Below, one piece after another: positions 41,284-59,430 of a stretch of 64,000 nucleotides of DNA. Source of the stretch: Paractinoplanes lichenicola (GTDB lineage Bacteria > Actinomycetota > Actinomycetes > Mycobacteriales > Micromonosporaceae); the NCBI RefSeq assembly GCF_016785085.1, contig NZ_JAENHO010000006.1, positions 248,001-312,000 on the forward strand, in the 5' to 3' direction. Made by a program: the position numbers and the translations under genes. A model generated the notes under the pieces. That model was not told the origin of the DNA and did no database searches. It saw only the letters and a program-made list of their open reading frames with translations. How positions within the stretch are numbered: position 1 is the first letter of the stretch; the number at the start of each line of letters is the position of its first letter.

Positions 41284-42123
41284 TTACCCGCGCTTGCGGG
41301 TGGCGTAGCGGCGGCGAACGATCAGCTTGTCGCTCTCCTGGCCCTTGCGGCGGGTACGGCCCTCGGGCTTACCAGCCGGGTTCACCGGGTGGCGACCACC
41401 GGAGGTCTTACCCTCACCACCACCGTGCGGGTGGTCGATCGGGTTCATGGCGACACCGCGAACGGTCGGGCGCTTGCCCTTCCAGCGCATGCGGCCGGCC
41501 TTGCCCCAGTTGATGTTCGACTGCTCGGCATTGCCGATCTCGCCGACCGTGGCGCGGCAACGGATGTCGACCCGGCGGATCTCACCGGAGGGCATACGCA
41601 GCGTGGCGTACGCGCCTTCACGGCCGAGCAGCTGGATGCCGACACCGGCCGAGCGGGCCAGCTTGGCGCCACCGCCGGGACGAAGCTCCACACCGTGGAC
41701 CGTCGTACCGACCGGGATGTTGCGCAGGGGCAGGTTGTTCCCCGGCTTGATGTCCGCGCCCGGGCCGGACTCGACGCGGTCGCCCTGCTTCAGGTCCTTC
41801 GGCGCGAGGATGTAGCGCTTCTCGCCGTCGGCGTAGTGCAGCAGTGCGATGCGGGAGGTGCGGTTCGGGTCGTACTCGATGTGAGCGACCTTGGCCGGCA
41901 CGCCGTCCTTGTCGACCCGCTTGAAGTCGATGAGCCGGTACTGCCGCTTGTGACCGCCGCCCTGGTGCCGCGTGGTGATGCGGCCGTGGACGTTGCGACC
42001 ACCCTTCTTGGGCAGCGGGACCAGCAGAGACTTCTCCGGGGTGGACCGGGTGAGCTCGGCGAAGTCGGCGACGCTCGAGCCGCGACGGCCCGGCGTGGTC
42101 GGCTTGTACTTACGGATAGCCAT
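41284..42123 (-). CDS. rplB: Ribosomal protein L2 (uL2)
   Basis: L2 is needed for subunit joining and peptidyl transfer. The 279-residue protein starts [20 protein letters not shown] and has the highly conserved C-terminal [21 protein letters not shown] with the catalytic-centre His, and [11 protein letters not shown]. It follows rplW by 12 bp. Confidence 0.99.
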   Translation of the reverse strand: MAIRKYKPTTPGRRGSSVADFAELTRSTPEKSLLVPLPKKGGRNVHGRITTRHQGGGHKRQYRLIDFKRVDKDGVPAKVAHIEYDPNRTSRIALLHYADGEKRYILAPKDLKQGDRVESGPGADIKPGNNLPLRNIPVGTTVHGVELRPGGGAKLARSAGVGIQLLGREGAYATLRMPSGEIRRVDIRCRATVGEIGNAEQSNINWGKAGRMRWKGKRPTVRGVAMNPIDHPHGGGEGKTSGGRHPVNPAGKPEGRTRRKGQESDKLIVRRRYATRKRG

Positions 42124-42135
42124 TGTTCAAACCCC

Positions 42136-42438
42136 TTAGCTGACCGGGCCGCCGAAGGCCTCGATACGGTCACCGTCAGCCAGCTTGACCATCGCGCGCT
42201 TGGTCGCCTTGCGCTGACCGAAGCCGGTGCGAGTGCGCTTGCGCTTGCCCTCGCGGTTCGCCGTGTTCACCGTCAGCACGCGGACGTTGAAGATCTGCTG
42301 GATCGCGATCTTGATCTCGGTCTTGTTCGCGTCCGGGTGCACGAGGAACGTGTACCAGTTCTGGTCGAGAACGCTGTAGCTCTTCTCGGAGACGACCGGC
42401 TTGAAGATGATGTCGCGCGGGTCGGCGATGGTGCTCAC
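42136..42438 (-). CDS. rplW: Ribosomal protein L23 (uL23)
   Basis: L23 is the main docking site for trigger factor and SRP at the tunnel exit. The 100-residue protein starts [20 protein letters not shown], then [20 protein letters not shown] and [20 protein letters not shown]. It overlaps rplD by 4 bp at its start. Confidence 0.98.
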   Translation of the reverse strand: MSTIADPRDIIFKPVVSEKSYSVLDQNWYTFLVHPDANKTEIKIAIQQIFNVRVLTVNTANREGKRKRTRTGFGQRKATKRAMVKLADGDRIEAFGGPVS

Positions 42439-43082
42439 TTGTTCTCCCCCTCGGCGGTCGCCGGCGCGCCCAGGAACTCGTCGAGCGCGTCCTTGGTGAA
42501 GACCACCTCGTCGGCCACCAGCACGTCGTACGTGTTGAGCTGGCCGGCCTCGAGCAGGTGCACGGTCGCCTCGTTGCGCAGCGAGAGCCAGTTCAGCTCG
42601 TCGGTGCTGCTCAGCACGACCAGGACCTTGGTGGATTCGGTGGCCTTGCGCAGCGTGGCGATCGCGGCCTTGGTCGACGGCTTGTCACCGTCGACGAACG
42701 CCTCGACCACGTGCACGCGGCCGTCGCGGGCCCGGTCGGAGAGGGCGCCACGCAGGGCGGCGGCCTTCATCTTCTTGGGGGTCCGCTGGCTGTAGTCGCG
42801 CGGCACGGGACCGTGCACGACGCCACCGCCGGTGAACTGCGGCGCGCGGATCGAGCCCTGCCGGGCGCGACCGGTGCCCTTCTGCTTGTACGGCTTCTTG
42901 CCGCCACCGGCGACCTCGCCGCGGGTCTTGGCCTTGGCCGTGCCCTGGCGGGCGGCGGCGAGCTGGGCCACGACGACCTGGTGCATCAGCGGGATGTTGG
43001 CCTGCACGTCGAACACCGAGTCTGGCAGCTCGACCGAGCCGGCCTTGTCGCCCGCAACGTTGATCACGTCGACCGAGCTCAC
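42435..43082 (-). CDS. rplD: Ribosomal protein L4 (uL4)
   Basis: L4 reaches into the exit tunnel and, in E. coli, represses the S10 operon. The 215-residue protein has the tunnel-loop region [20 protein letters not shown] and [20 protein letters not shown]. The start overlaps the rplC stop by 4 bp. A leader hairpin ahead of rpsJ could be its target, but that is untested. Confidence 0.98.
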   Translation of the reverse strand: MSSVDVINVAGDKAGSVELPDSVFDVQANIPLMHQVVVAQLAAARQGTAKAKTRGEVAGGGKKPYKQKGTGRARQGSIRAPQFTGGGVVHGPVPRDYSQRTPKKMKAAALRGALSDRARDGRVHVVEAFVDGDKPSTKAAIATLRKATESTKVLVVLSSTDELNWLSLRNEATVHLLEAGQLNTYDVLVADEVVFTKDALDEFLGAPATAEGENK

Positions 43083-43729
43083 TTGGCACCGCCCTTCTTC
43101 GCCGCGGTGCGGACCAGAACAAGCGCGCCCTTGGGCCCGGGCACAGCGCCCTTGACCAGGATCAGGTTGTTCTCGGTGTCGACCGCCTGCACGGTGAGGT
43201 TCTGCACGGTGAAGCGGTTGCTACCCATCCGGCCGGCCATCCGGACGCCCTTGAAGACGCGACCCGGGGTCGCGCAGGCGCCGATCGAGCCGGGCGAGCG
43301 GTGCTTGCGCTCGACACCGTGGCTGCTCTTGAGGCCATGGAAGCCGTGCCGCTTCATGACACCGGCGTAGCCCTTACCGCGGGTCTTGCCGGTGACGTCG
43401 ATGGTCGCGCCGACCTCGAACGTGTCGACCGTGACCTCCTGGCCCAGCTCGTACTCGCCCGCGTCGGTCGTGCGCAGCTCGACGACGTGACGCCGGGGCG
43501 AGACGCCGGCCTTCGCGAAATGGCCGCCCTCGGGCTTGTTGACCTTCCGCGGGTCGATCGCGCCATATGCCAGCTGGACGGCAGCGTAGCCGTCCTTCTC
43601 ATCTGTGCGGACCTGGGTCACGACGCAAGGGCCGGCCTGCACCACGGTCACCGGGACAACCTTGTTGTTGTCCCAGACCTGGGTCATGCCGAGCTTGGCG
43701 CCCAGGATCCCCTTTACTTGCCTGTCCAT
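43079..43729 (-). CDS. rplC: Ribosomal protein L3 (uL3)
   Basis: L3 is a primary 23S rRNA binder with an extension to the peptidyl transferase centre. The 216-residue protein starts [20 protein letters not shown] and has [34 protein letters not shown] and [16 protein letters not shown]. It lies 13 bp after rpsJ. Confidence 0.99.
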   Translation of the reverse strand: MDRQVKGILGAKLGMTQVWDNNKVVPVTVVQAGPCVVTQVRTDEKDGYAAVQLAYGAIDPRKVNKPEGGHFAKAGVSPRRHVVELRTTDAGEYELGQEVTVDTFEVGATIDVTGKTRGKGYAGVMKRHGFHGLKSSHGVERKHRSPGSIGACATPGRVFKGVRMAGRMGSNRFTVQNLTVQAVDTENNLILVKGAVPGPKGALVLVRTAAKKGGAK

Positions 43730-43742
43730 CAGTCGCAGATCC

Positions 43743-44051
43743 CTACAGCTTGATCTCGATGTCGACGCCAGCCGGCAGGTCGAGGCGCATGAGCGAGTCG
43801 ACCGTCTTGGGAGTCGGGTCGATGATGTCGATCAGCCGCTTGTGCGTGCGCATCTCGAAGTGCTCGCGCGAGTCCTTGTACTTGTGCGGCGAGCGGATGA
43901 CGCAGAAACGGTTGATCTCCGTGGGCAGCGGCACCGGGCCAGCAACCTGCGCCCCGGTACGCGTCACCGTCTCGACGATCTTCCGAGCCGAGGAGTCGAC
44001 GACCTCGTGGTCATAGGCCTTGAGCCGGATGCGGATCTTCTGTCCCGCCAT
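43743..44051 (-). CDS. rpsJ: Ribosomal protein S10 (uS10, NusE)
   Basis: S10 is in the small-subunit head and doubles as NusE, the antitermination partner of NusB and NusG. The 102-residue protein has [20 protein letters not shown], then [20 protein letters not shown] and [16 protein letters not shown]. It is the first gene of the S10 operon, with GAAGGAAAC ahead of the ATG. Confidence 0.98.
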
Positions 44052-44360
44052 GGTGGCTTCTGTTTCCTTCTCTCGATGCCGCTACGTGCGAAAGCGGTGG
44101 CTCTCGCATGCCCGCAGGACCGTTGATCCTGCGTTGTCCGACCCCCGCGGTCGGGCGTGTCGCGCTGACTCTCAGAATTCTGCGCAGGGCAGCACTCTAG
44201 ATCGCGGGGATCTTGAGGTGTCGTGCAGGGCGGCTCGTAAACACACCCCAGACACCCGGCGAGGGTGGGCAACTGCCCAAGGCAGCTACCCACCCCGCTC
44301 GGACGCAACCTGACTAGTATGCCGGAAACTGTCCGGCAATGCTAATCGGGGTCAGGGTCC
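44052..44360 (-). promoter_or_regulatory. Leader/promoter region of the S10 operon
   Basis: These 309 bp between tuf and rpsJ hold no gene. A hairpin (44263-44295) pairs GGGTGGG with CCCACCC and has an inner CTGCC/GGCAG stem. It lies in what should be the rpsJ 5' leader, where ribosomal-protein control elements are common. Closer to tuf, TGCCGGA/TCCGGCA forms a 7-bp stem followed by TACTAG, a possible -10. No -35 of good quality is seen, so promoter placement is uncertain. Confidence 0.4.
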
Positions 44361-45554
44361 TCAGACGTTGATCTTCGTGACCGTTCCGGCGCCGACGGTG
44401 CGGCCACCCTCGCGGATCGCGAACTTCAGGCCCTGCTCCATGGCGATCGGCTGGATCAGCTTGACCGACATGCTGGTGGAGTCGCCCGGCATGACCATCT
44501 CGGTGCCCTCGGGCAGCGTGACGACGCCGGTGACGTCCGTGGTGCGGAAGTAGAACTGCGGGCGGTAGTTCTGGAAGAACGGGGTGTGCCGGCCGCCCTC
44601 TTCCTTCGAGAGGATGTAGACCTGGCCCTCGAACTCCGTGTGCGGAGTCGTGGTGCCCGGCTTCACAACGACCATGCCGCGCTCGACGTCCTCGCGCTTG
44701 ATGCCGCGGAGCAGCAGGCCGACGTTCTCGCCCGCGCGGGCCTCGTCGAGCAGCTTGCGGAACATCTCAATGCCGGTGCAGACGGTCTTCGTCGACTTCT
44801 CGCGGATGCCGACGATCTCGACCTCCTCGTTCGGCTTGAGGATGCCGCGCTCGGCGCGACCCGTGACCACGGTGCCACGACCGGTGATCGTGAAGACGTC
44901 CTCGATGGGCATGAGGAACGGCTTCTCGGTCTCACGCTCGGGCTGCGGGATCGCGGTGTCGACCGCGTTCATCAGCTCGAGGAGCTTGCCGGTCCACTCC
45001 TTGTCACCCTCGAGCGCCTTGAGCGCGGAGACCCGCACGACCGGCAGGTCGTCACCCGGGAACTCGTAGGTGCTGAGCAGCTCGCGGACCTCGAGCTCGA
45101 CGAGCTCGAGGAGCTCCTCGTCGTCCACCATGTCGCTCTTGTTCAGGGCGACGACGATGTACGGAACGCCGACCTGGCGGGCCAGGAGCACGTGCTCCTT
45201 GGTCTGCGGCATCGGGCCGTCGGTCGCGGCGACCACCAGGATCGCGCCGTCCATCTGCGCGGCACCGGTGATCATGTTCTTGATGTAGTCAGCGTGGCCG
45301 GGGCAGTCCACGTGCGCGTAGTGACGCGCCGCGGTCTGGTACTCGACGTGCGCGATCGAGATCGTGATACCACGGGCCTTCTCTTCAGGCGCCTTGTCGA
45401 TCTCGTCGAACGGGGTGTACGGGTTCAGGTCCGGGTATTCGTCGTGCAGGACCTTCGTGATGGCCGCAGTCAGCGTCGTCTTACCGTGGTCGATGTGACC
45501 AATGGTGCCGATGTTGACGTGCGGCTTAGTCCGCTCGAACTTCGCCTTCGCCAC
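44361..45554 (-). CDS. tuf: Elongation factor Tu
   Basis: EF-Tu brings aminoacyl-tRNA to the ribosome. The 397-residue protein has the P-loop GHIDHGKT (19-26), [30 protein letters not shown] and the later barrel domains with [13 protein letters not shown]. The GTG at 45554 (AGGAGG upstream) gives [14 protein letters not shown]; 14 extra upstream codons in frame are rejected. It ends the str operon rpsL-rpsG-fusA-tuf. Confidence 0.99.
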   Translation of the reverse strand: MAKAKFERTKPHVNIGTIGHIDHGKTTLTAAITKVLHDEYPDLNPYTPFDEIDKAPEEKARGITISIAHVEYQTAARHYAHVDCPGHADYIKNMITGAAQMDGAILVVAATDGPMPQTKEHVLLARQVGVPYIVVALNKSDMVDDEELLELVELEVRELLSTYEFPGDDLPVVRVSALKALEGDKEWTGKLLELMNAVDTAIPQPERETEKPFLMPIEDVFTITGRGTVVTGRAERGILKPNEEVEIVGIREKSTKTVCTGIEMFRKLLDEARAGENVGLLLRGIKREDVERGMVVVKPGTTTPHTEFEGQVYILSKEEGGRHTPFFQNYRPQFYFRTTDVTGVVTLPEGTEMVMPGDSTSMSVKLIQPIAMEQGLKFAIREGGRTVGAGTVTKINV

Positions 45555-45633
45555 TGGTGTCCTCCTGTGGACTGTGGAATTACTTTCGCCCGGCACGCCC
45601 GATAAGGCGATGGGGACTCTGTCGACTGCTCGT

Positions 45634-45664
45634 GCGCGTGCGGCCCTCGACGGACCGCACGCGC
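45634..45664 (-). other. Perfect 10-bp hairpin in the fusA-tuf spacer
   Basis: GCGCGTGCGG and CCGCACGCGC form a perfect stem with an 11-nt loop. It lies 9 bp after the fusA stop on the minus strand. There is no T tract and tuf lies downstream, so it could be a processing site or a partial terminator. Confidence 0.65.
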
Positions 45665-45673
45665 CTCAACGCA

Positions 45674-47770
<2,097 letters not shown>

Positions 47771-47825
47771 TTCAGTCCCTACTTTTCTTCGTCGTCGTCT
47801 CTCGGACCGGTACGACTTGCGCTGT

Positions 47826-47845
47826 GGCCCGGCGGATGCCGGGCC
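47826..47845 (-). other. 8-bp hairpin in the rpsG-fusA spacer
   Basis: GGCCCGGC and GCCGGGCC form a perfect stem with a four-base loop, with no T tract. It resembles the hairpin between rpsQ and rplN. Confidence 0.6.
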
Positions 47846-47857
47846 GGCAGCGGGGTC

Positions 47858-48328
47858 TTACCAGCGGTAGTGCGCGAAGGCCTTGTTGGACTCCGCCATC
47901 TTGTGGGTGTCCTCGCGCCGCTTGACCGCAGCGCCGAGGCCGTTGCTGGCGTCGAGCAGCTCGTTCTGCAGGCGCTCGATCATGGTCTTCTCGCGGCGGG
48001 CCTTGGAGTACTGGACCAGCCAGCGCAGACCCAGGGTGGTCTGACGCGGCGTGCGGACCTCGACCGGAACCTGGTAGGTCGCGCCACCGACGCGGCGGCT
48101 GCGGACCTCGAGGGTCGGCTTGACGTTGTCCATGGCGCGCTTGAGCGTCACCACGGGGTCGGTGCCGTTCTTCTCGCGGCAGCCCTCGAGGGCGCCGTAC
48201 ACGATGCGCTCAGCGAGCTGACGCTTGCCGCCGACCAGGATCTTGTTGACCAGCTGGGTCACGAGCGGCGAGTTGTAAACCGGGTCCGCGACCACTGGGT
48301 GGCGCGGAGCGGGGCCCTTGCGCGGCAT
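47858..48328 (-). CDS. rpsG: Ribosomal protein S7 (uS7)
   Basis: S7 organises the head of the small subunit. The 156-residue protein starts [20 protein letters not shown], then [20 protein letters not shown] and [20 protein letters not shown], and ends [11 protein letters not shown]. The ATG at 48328 follows the rpsL stop by one base. Upstream frame sequence lies in rpsL and is rejected. Confidence 0.98.
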   Translation of the reverse strand: MPRKGPAPRHPVVADPVYNSPLVTQLVNKILVGGKRQLAERIVYGALEGCREKNGTDPVVTLKRAMDNVKPTLEVRSRRVGGATYQVPVEVRTPRQTTLGLRWLVQYSKARREKTMIERLQNELLDASNGLGAAVKRREDTHKMAESNKAFAHYRW

Positions 48329-48329
48329 G

Positions 48330-48704
48330 TCAGCTCTTCTCCTTCTTCGCGCCGTAACGGCTGCGAGCCTGCTTGCGGTTGCGGACACCCTGGGTGTCCA
48401 GCGAACCACGGACGATCTTGTAGCGGACGCCCGGCAGGTCCTTCACACGACCGCCACGCACGAGCACGATCGAGTGCTCCTGCAGGTTGTGGCCGACACC
48501 GGGGATGTACGCCGTCACCTCGATCTGGCTGCTGAGCTTCACACGAGCGACCTTGCGCAGCGCAGAGTTCGGCTTCTTGGGGGTGGTGGTGTACACGCGC
48601 GTGCACACGCCGCGCCGCTGGGGGCTTCCCTTGAGCGCCGGCGTCTTGGTCTTGCTCGTCTTAGCCTGTCGGCCCTTGCGGACCAGCTGCTGGATCGTGG
48701 GCAC
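48330..48704 (-). CDS. rpsL: Ribosomal protein S12 (uS12)
   Basis: S12 monitors decoding at the A site. The 124-residue protein starts [20 protein letters not shown] and has [20 protein letters not shown] with Lys43, and [18 protein letters not shown] with Lys88. Both positions are wild type for streptomycin sensitivity. The GTG start follows GGAGAAA. It opens the str operon. Confidence 0.98.
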   Translation of the reverse strand: MPTIQQLVRKGRQAKTSKTKTPALKGSPQRRGVCTRVYTTTPKKPNSALRKVARVKLSSQIEVTAYIPGVGHNLQEHSIVLVRGGRVKDLPGVRYKIVRGSLDTQGVRNRKQARSRYGAKKEKS

Positions 48705-48984
48705 CGGGTTTCTCCGCTCCCTTCGGCCGCTTCCTAGGCGGCCGCACCGTCTTATGTCTGCCTCTATGTGCTGGTCAATCCCCCCGTCCGGGAGGACTGA
48801 CCGGCACCCGCGGTCGGGCGTGTCGTCCGGCTCACGGTCCCGCCGCGCGCTGGTCGCACGCACCGGGTCTTGTCTTGGTCGACGCCCCGATGGGGGCGCC
48901 GGCTCGGCGTAGCTCCGGCAAGCCGCTTGACGCGAACTCGGGTGCACGCACGAGTTGCCCGGGCAAGCCCGGGCACGAGGGGAA
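48705..48984 (-). other. Leader region of rpsL
   Basis: About 280 nt separate the candidate promoter from the rpsL start. Several short GC-rich palindromes are present (for example GCCCGGG around 48955-48972). I see no gene and no known riboregulator. Confidence 0.5.
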
Positions 48985-49013
48985 AGATTACCCACCCCGA
49001 GCACCCAGGTCAA
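48985..49013 (-). promoter_or_regulatory. Candidate vegetative promoter of the str operon
   Basis: On the minus strand TTGACC (49013-49008) and TAATCT (48990-48985) are 17 bp apart, the best promoter match in the window. A further TACACT lies about 50 bp upstream with a poor -35 and may be a second start. Confidence 0.7.
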
Positions 49014-49101
49014 AATGAGCCCCAGGACCACGCGACGGATATCTCCGATACAAGTGTACCGGGTGCCTCACGGAAGCAACGCCGCGGTGCCAGATCCAGC
49101 C

Positions 49102-49572
49102 TCAGGCCGACAGTTGCAACAGCAGAGTCAACGCCAGGGACAACAGAGCAATTCCCGCGCCACTCGCGCCGCACACGATCCCGGACATACCCAGCCCGGC
49201 TCCGGTGAATCGCACCTGGCCGGTCTGACCCGAGGTGCGCACCTGGCGGCGGGCCACCACGCCGAGCGCGATCGCACCCCCGCCCACGAGCACGCTGAGC
49301 AGTGTGAAGGCGCCCGAGACCCAGCCGCCCCAGCCGCCCGACGAGCCGGCCACGCCGAAGCACAGCACGAGCAGCGAGGCCAGGATCGAGCCGATACCGG
49401 CGATCAGCGAGCCGATGGCCAGACCCGAGGTGATCGGCTCGACCCGCAGCTGGACCAGGCCGAACTCGGTGCCCGGCAGCGCGTCGACCCGTTCCGGGCG
49501 CCAGCGGCCCGACGGGGGCGGCGGGGGCACAGCCGGCGGGTAAGGCACCTGCGGCGGGGGCGGGACGGTCAT
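49102..49572 (-). CDS. Small membrane protein, DUF4190-like
   Basis: The 156-residue protein has a Pro-rich N-terminus (about 40 residues) and about three to four hydrophobic segments (GLAIGSLIAGIGSILASLLV; SVLVGGGAIALGVVARR; GLGMSGIVCGASGAGIALLS). The layout, with a middle loop and the GAGLGMSGIVCG segment, resembles DUF4190 proteins of actinobacteria. Their role is unknown. It lies between the str promoter and rpoC, 42 bp after the next small membrane-protein gene. Confidence 0.75.
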   Translation of the reverse strand: MTVPPPPQVPYPPAVPPPPPSGRWRPERVDALPGTEFGLVQLRVEPITSGLAIGSLIAGIGSILASLLVLCFGVAGSSGGWGGWVSGAFTLLSVLVGGGAIALGVVARRQVRTSGQTGQVRFTGAGLGMSGIVCGASGAGIALLSLALTLLLQLSA

Positions 49573-49614
49573 GAGAAGAGCATGTCACCCGTACGGGACC
49601 GGCCGCATCCCGCC

Positions 49615-49965
49615 TCAGTCGGTGCCCGGCGAGAAGTCGGGGCCACCGGGCGAGCCGGCCAGATGCAGCAGGCCGGCGATCGACGCGATCACGAGCGTCG
49701 TCAGCGCGAGCACGATGCCGGCCCACGCGAGCCGGCGGCCCCGCCTGATCCACGCCGAGCCGGTCAGGTAGCCCTTCGCCTCGTAGGCCTGGCGGGCCGT
49801 CTGCCCGGCCAGCAGCAGGGCGATGGTGGCCGGAATCACACCACCCACGAAGGCGCCGGTCAGGAACCCCACCAGGCCGAGCGCGAAGACCGCCCGCGCC
49901 TTCGACGAGGGCTCGGGATCCGGGTCCATCGGGTGGCGGTCCGGCACGGTCACGGGAAGGGTCAC
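49615..49965 (-). CDS. Small membrane protein, DUF4190-like
   Basis: A 116-residue protein with two hydrophobic segments (FALGLVGFLTGAFVGGVIPA-type and LAWAGIVLALTTLVIASIAG) around a polar loop GQTARQAYEAKGYLTGSAW. The segment order resembles DUF4190. The function is unknown. It starts with ATG about 9 bp from the rpoC terminator and probably shares a transcript with the neighbour at 49102. Confidence 0.72.
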   Translation of the reverse strand: MTLPVTVPDRHPMDPDPEPSSKARAVFALGLVGFLTGAFVGGVIPATIALLLAGQTARQAYEAKGYLTGSAWIRRGRRLAWAGIVLALTTLVIASIAGLLHLAGSPGGPDFSPGTD

Positions 49966-49973
49966 CCGACCAT

Positions 49974-50020
49974 CTTAGAAAGCCCGAAGGGCGACCGCGC
50001 AGTGCGCGGCCGCCCTTCGA
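49974..50020 (-). terminator. Intrinsic terminator after rpoC
   Basis: On the minus strand CGAAGGGCGGCCGCGC pairs with GCGCGGTCGCCCTTCG around ACT, followed by GGCTTTCT. It lies 15 bp after the rpoC stop. Confidence 0.9.
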
Positions 50021-50034
50021 GATGTCACAGACCC

Positions 50035-53925
<3,891 letters not shown>

Positions 53926-53976
53926 TTGGTCTATCCCTCGTATTTCGTTGCTCGAATGGGTTCCAGGCCGGCGGTG

Positions 53977-54049
53977 GCGTCCCGGGGGCTCTGCTCATCA
54001 AACGGCTTCGCCGTACTGCGACGAAATTTGATGAACACCCCCGGGACGC
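53977..54049 (-). other. 73-nt three-tier hairpin in the rpoB-rpoC spacer
   Basis: GCGTCCCGGGGG (53977-53988) pairs with CCCCCGGGACGC (54038-54049), and an inner CATCAAA/TTTGATG stem (53996-54002 with 54027-54033) closes a further TTCGTCG/CGGCGAA stem on the minus strand. It starts 5 bp beyond the rpoB stop and is not followed by a T tract. It might be an RNase III-type processing site or a partial terminator that sets the rpoB:rpoC ratio. Confidence 0.75.
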
Positions 54050-54054
54050 TTCCG

Positions 54055-57495
<3,441 letters not shown>

Positions 57496-58026
57496 GATGC
57501 GTCCTTCCGAGGACCGGTGCTGCTGATGCGGCTGCAGCTGCGGTATGCAACTGTCTGCGTGCACTCCAACGAGCCCCCAGGAATTCATCCGGATGGATGT
57601 CCCGAAAGGGCTCAAGACAGAAGGCAGCGCAAACTAGCAGTGTAGCCGCTCGGCTAACCGCTGTCCAGCCCACACCTGAGGGGGCCTGCGGAACGTGTCC
57701 CCGCGGCCTCTGACCTGCGCCTCCAGGGGCCAGGGCCAACAGCGGGGCCGCTCGGAACGCGGCAACTCTCCCTCTGGTGCCTCTCCGCGGGACCCGGTGA
57801 CACCGGATTACCCTCGGCTCGGCTGTCGCAAGCGCGGAAACTTGCTGTCATCAGCGTGCCTGTCAGGGGACACACAGTCAAGGGCTCTGGTGCGGGTCGA
57901 ACCCCTGTCGTCGCCCGCCCGGCGCGCTCTAGCGACCATACTCCACGGCTTGCCCGATTGAGCCCGCTTTGTGCGTCGGCACCCGGACAGCCGGCAAGAG
58001 GTTCCTGACCAGGGATGACATCGCGT
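57496..58026 (-). other. Long rplL-rpoB intergenic region
   Basis: Over 500 bp without a supportable gene separate the rplL terminator from rpoB. They hold a good candidate promoter (listed separately) and a weaker one, TTGACT-17 bp-CACGCT, at 57881-57853. The rpoB leader would be about 137 nt or 350 nt long, depending on the start used. Confidence 0.55.
57639..57667 (-). promoter_or_regulatory. Candidate vegetative promoter of rpoB-rpoC
   Basis: On the minus strand TGGACA (57667-57662) and TACACT (57644-57639) are 17 bp apart, about 145 bp before the rpoB start. TACACT recurs in the infA promoter candidate. Confidence 0.6.
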
Positions 58027-58068
58027 GAACACAAATGGCGAGGACCCGCGTACGGGGTCCTCGCCATT
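58027..58068 (-). terminator. Terminator after rplL
   Basis: On the minus strand AATGGCGAGGACCC pairs with GGGTCCTCGCCATT (58068-58034), followed by TGTGTT. It lies about 27 bp after the rplL stop and separates rplJ-rplL from rpoBC. Confidence 0.85.
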
Positions 58069-58095
58069 CGCAAGAGAAAGCAGTGGAGCGTTAGA

Positions 58096-58482
58096 TCACT
58101 TGAGGGTGACCTTGGCGCCCTCGCCCTCGAGCTTGGCCTTGGCGGCCTCGGCCTTCTCCTTGTTGACACCCTCGAGGATCGCCTTGGGGGCGGACTCGAC
58201 GGCGTCCTTGGCCTCCTTGAGGCCCAGGCCGGTCAGCTCACGCACGACCTTGATGACCTGGATCTTCTTGCCACCGTCGCCCTCGAGGACAACGTCGAAC
58301 GAGTCCTTCTCGGCCTCGGCCTCGGCCGGGGCAGCGCCGCCGCCGCCACCCTGGACCATCGCGACGGGGGCAGCCGCGGTGACCTCGAAGGTCGACTCGA
58401 ACTGCTTCACGAACTCCGACAGCTCGATGAGCGTCATTTCCTTGAACGCGTCGAGCAGCTCGTCGGTGCTGAGCTTCGCCAT
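58096..58482 (-). CDS. rplL: Ribosomal protein L7/L12 (bL12)
   Basis: L7/L12 forms the mobile stalk that recruits GTPase factors. The 128-residue protein starts [20 protein letters not shown], has a Gly/Ala hinge ([16 protein letters not shown]) and the C-terminal domain [20 protein letters not shown]. The ATG at 58482 is preferred over a TTG three codons upstream. It is 55 bp after rplJ. Confidence 0.98.
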   Translation of the reverse strand: MAKLSTDELLDAFKEMTLIELSEFVKQFESTFEVTAAAPVAMVQGGGGGAAPAEAEAEKDSFDVVLEGDGGKKIQVIKVVRELTGLGLKEAKDAVESAPKAILEGVNKEKAEAAKAKLEGEGAKVTLK

Positions 58483-58537
58483 ATCTGGCAACCTTTCCTA
58501 GCTACTGAACAAAGAAGTCTTGCTGGTGCGCGGTGGC

Positions 58538-59083
58538 TCAGGCCTCCGCGGGACCGTCCTTCTCGCGCTTCTCCTGAAGAGCGGCCGCGAGGCGCGCCAC
58601 CTGCGACAGCGGGGCCTGGAAGAGCCCGGCCGCCTTGGTCAGGTTGCCCTTCATGGCGCCGGCCAGCTTGGCCAGCAGAACCTCACGCGACTCGAGGTCG
58701 GCGATCTTGTTGACCTCGTCGGCCGTGATCGCCTTGCCCTCGAAGACACCGCCCTTGATGACCAGGACGGGGTTGGCCTTGGCGAAAGCCCGCAGGCTCT
58801 TGGCCGCCTCGACCGGGTCGCCGTTGATGAAGGCGAGCGCGGTAGGACCGGCAAACAGGTTGTCGAGGCCCTCGATGCCCGCGTCAGTCGCAGCGCGCTT
58901 CGCCAGGGTGTTCTTCGACACCGCGTACTTGGTGTCGCCGCCCAGCGAACGGCGCAGCTCGGTGAGCTGCTTGACCGTGAGACCGCGGTACTCGGTCAGC
59001 ACGGTGGCCGACGAGTTACGGAAGTCGTCCGTCAGCTCGGCGACTGCACTGGCCTTGTCGGCCCGGACCGGCTTGTCCGCCAT
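58538..59083 (-). CDS. rplJ: Ribosomal protein L10 (uL10)
   Basis: L10 anchors the L7/L12 dimers to the stalk base, where it normally binds next to L11. The 181-residue protein starts [20 protein letters not shown] and has [20 protein letters not shown] and [14 protein letters not shown]. The C-terminal helix with [10 protein letters not shown] binds L7/L12. A structured leader precedes it. Confidence 0.97.
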   Translation of the reverse strand: MADKPVRADKASAVAELTDDFRNSSATVLTEYRGLTVKQLTELRRSLGGDTKYAVSKNTLAKRAATDAGIEGLDNLFAGPTALAFINGDPVEAAKSLRAFAKANPVLVIKGGVFEGKAITADEVNKIADLESREVLLAKLAGAMKGNLTKAAGLFQAPLSQVARLAAALQEKREKDGPAEA

Positions 59084-59308
59084 GTCCCTCCTCTCTCAAT
59101 GCTCGAACCCCTGATCGAACTCGAAGGAGGAGCAAAATGAGAAACGCCCCGGCGCAGGGCGCACGGGGCGGAGCAGGCGATTTTCACCGGCCTGGTCACG
59201 AACCGTTCTCCCCTGCGCGGGTCGCCCGCATCTGCGGGACCTTCGACCATGACCCGGAAAATCAGGGCCACGGCGACCAGCGGTCTATGGGTGGAACTTC
59301 GATTGACA
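59084..59308 (-). promoter_or_regulatory. Candidate L10 leader with attenuator hairpin upstream of rplJ
   Basis: The rplJ leader contains CGCCCC (59170-59165) and GGGGCG (59150-59145) as a hairpin followed on the minus strand by TTTCTCATTTT (59144-59134), which is terminator-like. It ends 51 nt before rplJ. Leaders bound by L10 regulate rplJL in many bacteria. I cannot confirm the L10 consensus by eye. Confidence 0.5.
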
Positions 59309-59337
59309 AGAGTACGCGACCGGCTTGCAACCACCAA
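59309..59337 (-). promoter_or_regulatory. Candidate promoter of rplJ-rplL
   Basis: On the minus strand TTGGTG (59337-59332) and TACTCT (59314-59309) are 17 bp apart. The leader would be about 220 nt. Confidence 0.45.
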
Positions 59338-59430
59338 ATCCAACCCTTTTCCCGTACGCGTCGTGGCCGCCCCCAACCGCAACGGCCCCGTCCCGGGCCC
59401 GGCGGCACCTATCGGCCCAGGCGCGGCTTC

